DNA of 6,995 nt from the NCBI GenBank assembly GCA_900317215.1, contig ONFW01000159.1:1-6995 (forward strand), given 5' to 3'. A program made the translations under genes and the position numbers. Every line of letters starts with the position of its first letter. Position 1 is the stretch's first letter. Under the pieces are notes generated by a model. The model saw only the letters and a program-made list of their open reading frames with translations, did not search any database and was not told the DNA's origin. Shown piece by piece: positions 5,816 through 6,995 of this stretch. The DNA comes from an uncultured Eubacteriales bacterium. GTDB taxonomy: Bacteria > Bacillota > Clostridia > Oscillospirales > Acutalibacteraceae.

Positions 5816-6895
5816 ATGGGAACACTTGCCTGTAAAATGTGTGCAGCTCCATTGAAAGTAGATGAGAACGGTATTTTTGCAAGATGCATCTACTGTGGTA
5901 TGACATATACGCTTCCTTTTGAGGATGAAACAGAGGAGGAGCGCATTGTTCGTGCCGAGCCTGTTCTTGAAAGAGCGAGAATGCTTTTGAAGGACGAAAA
6001 ATATGAGGAGGCTGCCGACTGCTTTGAAAGAGTGCTTGACATAACCCCCTCAAGCGGAGAGGCATATCTCGGCAAGGGACTCGCACAGCTCGGAGTCAGG
6101 ACTATTGCTGAGCTGCGTCCCATAAGGCGTCAGGCATTGAAGAACTATTATATCAAAAAGGCGCTCATTTTCTGCCGCGGTGATATGAAGTCGGAGATAT
6201 ATGATGTTCTCGGACTAAAGGCAAAGACAAATTGGAAGAACATGCCCATTAATCAGTGGCGAGCAGAGGTCCTGAACATTCGGAAGAGCTTTATCCGTGA
6301 ACTGAGAAGGCTTTACAGCGATAATGATGAGAGCTATTCTAAGGACGTTGAAAGCATTAAGGATAAGTATTCGGGCGAGTCAGAAAAAATCAGATATCAG
6401 CTCGAAAAAATAGAAAAGGAAATAAAGGACGTCAACGAAGGTATGCGGAAGGATCGCACTGTTGATAGCGTTTTGAGATCAGAATCACTGCTTCGCAATC
6501 TGAGCAATAGAAAAAGGGAGCTTGAAAAGGAACTGATATCCGTTGACAGCCACCTTAACTCAGAAATTATAAATGCGACAGAGAACTTTTCGGCTGAGAA
6601 AACCAGGATATCAGGCGACGTTTTCACAAAGCTTGCAAAGAATTATGAGATACCCGGCTGTGTGCATGACGATAATGAGAGTATAGTAGATAAGGTCTAT
6701 GACATACTGCTGAGCGAATACGATTTTCTGTCATTAAGCGAGATCATGACCCGCGATCTATGCCGCGGACAGAGCGAACGCAGGGTAGAGGCGGCATTGA
6801 AAAAGCTGGTGCTTGACAAGCGTATAATATCATACACCATAGATGATGTAGAATGCTATGCTCCGAGCGATATGGAGGGCATAGAGATAAAATAA
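5816..6895 (+). CDS. Uncharacterised zinc-ribbon, TPR, coiled-coil and winged-helix-like protein
   Basis: A 359-residue soluble protein of unknown function with no signal peptide or membrane span. An N-terminal zinc ribbon has C6-x2-C9 and C24-x2-C27. A TPR-like helical pair follows (about 46-92; DEKYEEAADCFERVLDITPS then GEAYLGKGLAQL). Residues 100-165 are helical and basic, and about 170-268 form a charged coiled coil. The C-terminus (about 285-347) reads as a winged-helix-like fold, with LSLSEIMTR, a basic helix RRVEAALKKLVLDKRI and a hydrophobic strand-like end. Zinc-ribbon plus TPR proteins of this sort recur in Ruminococcus-type genomes, but I know no tested role. AAAGGAG (5801-5807) lies 8 bases before the ATG. 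A class I methyltransferase gene starts 29 bases after its stop, so the two are probably co-transcribed. The domain calls other than the zinc ribbon are pattern-based. Confidence 0.85.
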   Translation: MGTLACKMCAAPLKVDENGIFARCIYCGMTYTLPFEDETEEERIVRAEPVLERARMLLKDEKYEEAADCFERVLDITPSSGEAYLGKGLAQLGVRTIAELRPIRRQALKNYYIKKALIFCRGDMKSEIYDVLGLKAKTNWKNMPINQWRAEVLNIRKSFIRELRRLYSDNDESYSKDVESIKDKYSGESEKIRYQLEKIEKEIKDVNEGMRKDRTVDSVLRSESLLRNLSNRKRELEKELISVDSHLNSEIINATENFSAEKTRISGDVFTKLAKNYEIPGCVHDDNESIVDKVYDILLSEYDFLSLSEIMTRDLCRGQSERRVEAALKKLVLDKRIISYTIDDVECYAPSDMEGIEIK

Positions 6896-6924
6896 GGAGA
6901 GCATAGGCTCACGGAGGGAAAAAG

Positions 6925-6995
6925 ATGAGAGAAGCGCAGTGGAAGGACTATGAGCTTATCGACTGCTCCGACGGCGAGCGTCTTGAGCGGTGGGG
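6925..6995 (+). CDS. Probable class I SAM-dependent methyltransferase, N-terminal fragment
   Basis: Only 23 codons are present before the window ends. The ATG at 6925 has ACGGAGGG (6911-6918), an excellent ribosome site, 6 bases upstream. The peptide contains WKDYELIDCSDGERLERWG, which matches my memory of the opening of a Firmicute class I SAM-dependent methyltransferase family related to RlmI-type 23S rRNA cytosine methyltransferases. No catalytic motif is visible, so the function rests on that N-terminal resemblance alone. It follows the zinc-ribbon gene closely and is probably in the same operon. Confidence 0.5.
   Translation, partial: MREAQWKDYELIDCSDGERLERW

Overview
The window looks like chromosomal DNA of a low-to-mid GC, obligately anaerobic Firmicute, most likely a Ruminococcus/Oscillospiraceae-type member of the Clostridia. 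The evidence is the Gram-positive FtsEX gene order with a coiled-coil M23 murein hydrolase, strong AGGAGG-type ribosome binding sites, consensus TTGAC(A/G)-N17-TATAAT promoters, a sortase-type sorting signal, and a zinc-ribbon/TPR protein of a kind I associate with this group. I did not compute GC content or run any search, so the taxonomic call is an inference.

Layout. Bases 1-101 hold a terminator-like hairpin from a gene lying to the left. Bases 102-320 (+) encode only the C-terminal end of a cell-wall-anchored surface protein (LPNAG motif, hydrophobic stretch, basic tail) and are probably a gene remnant. A bidirectional terminator at 344-381 separates it from a three-gene minus-strand operon read from about 3875 down to 381: ftsE (2898-3809), ftsX (1987-2901) and a secreted coiled-coil M23/LytM peptidase (381-1997). 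The genes overlap by 4 and 11 bases, so they are almost certainly co-transcribed. FtsE hydrolyses ATP in the cytoplasm, FtsX spans the membrane, and the secreted coiled-coil hydrolase is the expected extracellular effector whose cell-wall cleavage FtsX gates during division.

A 248-base divergent region (3810-4057) carries two back-to-back consensus promoters. One drives ftsEX leftwards and has a 19-base palindrome over its -10 box. The other drives ilvD (4058-5725, +), which encodes dihydroxy-acid dehydratase of branched-chain amino acid synthesis. A strong hairpin without a T-tract follows ilvD. Next come an unnamed zinc-ribbon/TPR/coiled-coil/winged-helix-like protein (5816-6895) and, 29 bases later, the first 23 codons of a probable class I SAM-dependent methyltransferase running off the right edge.

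Most of the window is ordinary housekeeping DNA. The points most worth a second look are the divisome operon (a LytM partner that keeps its catalytic residues, a Cys-rich insertion in its active domain, and acidic disordered tails on both FtsE and the hydrolase), the palindrome over the ftsE promoter, the surface-protein remnant, and the four-module protein at 5816-6895. I saw no CRISPR array, tRNA, rRNA, insertion sequence or phage gene.
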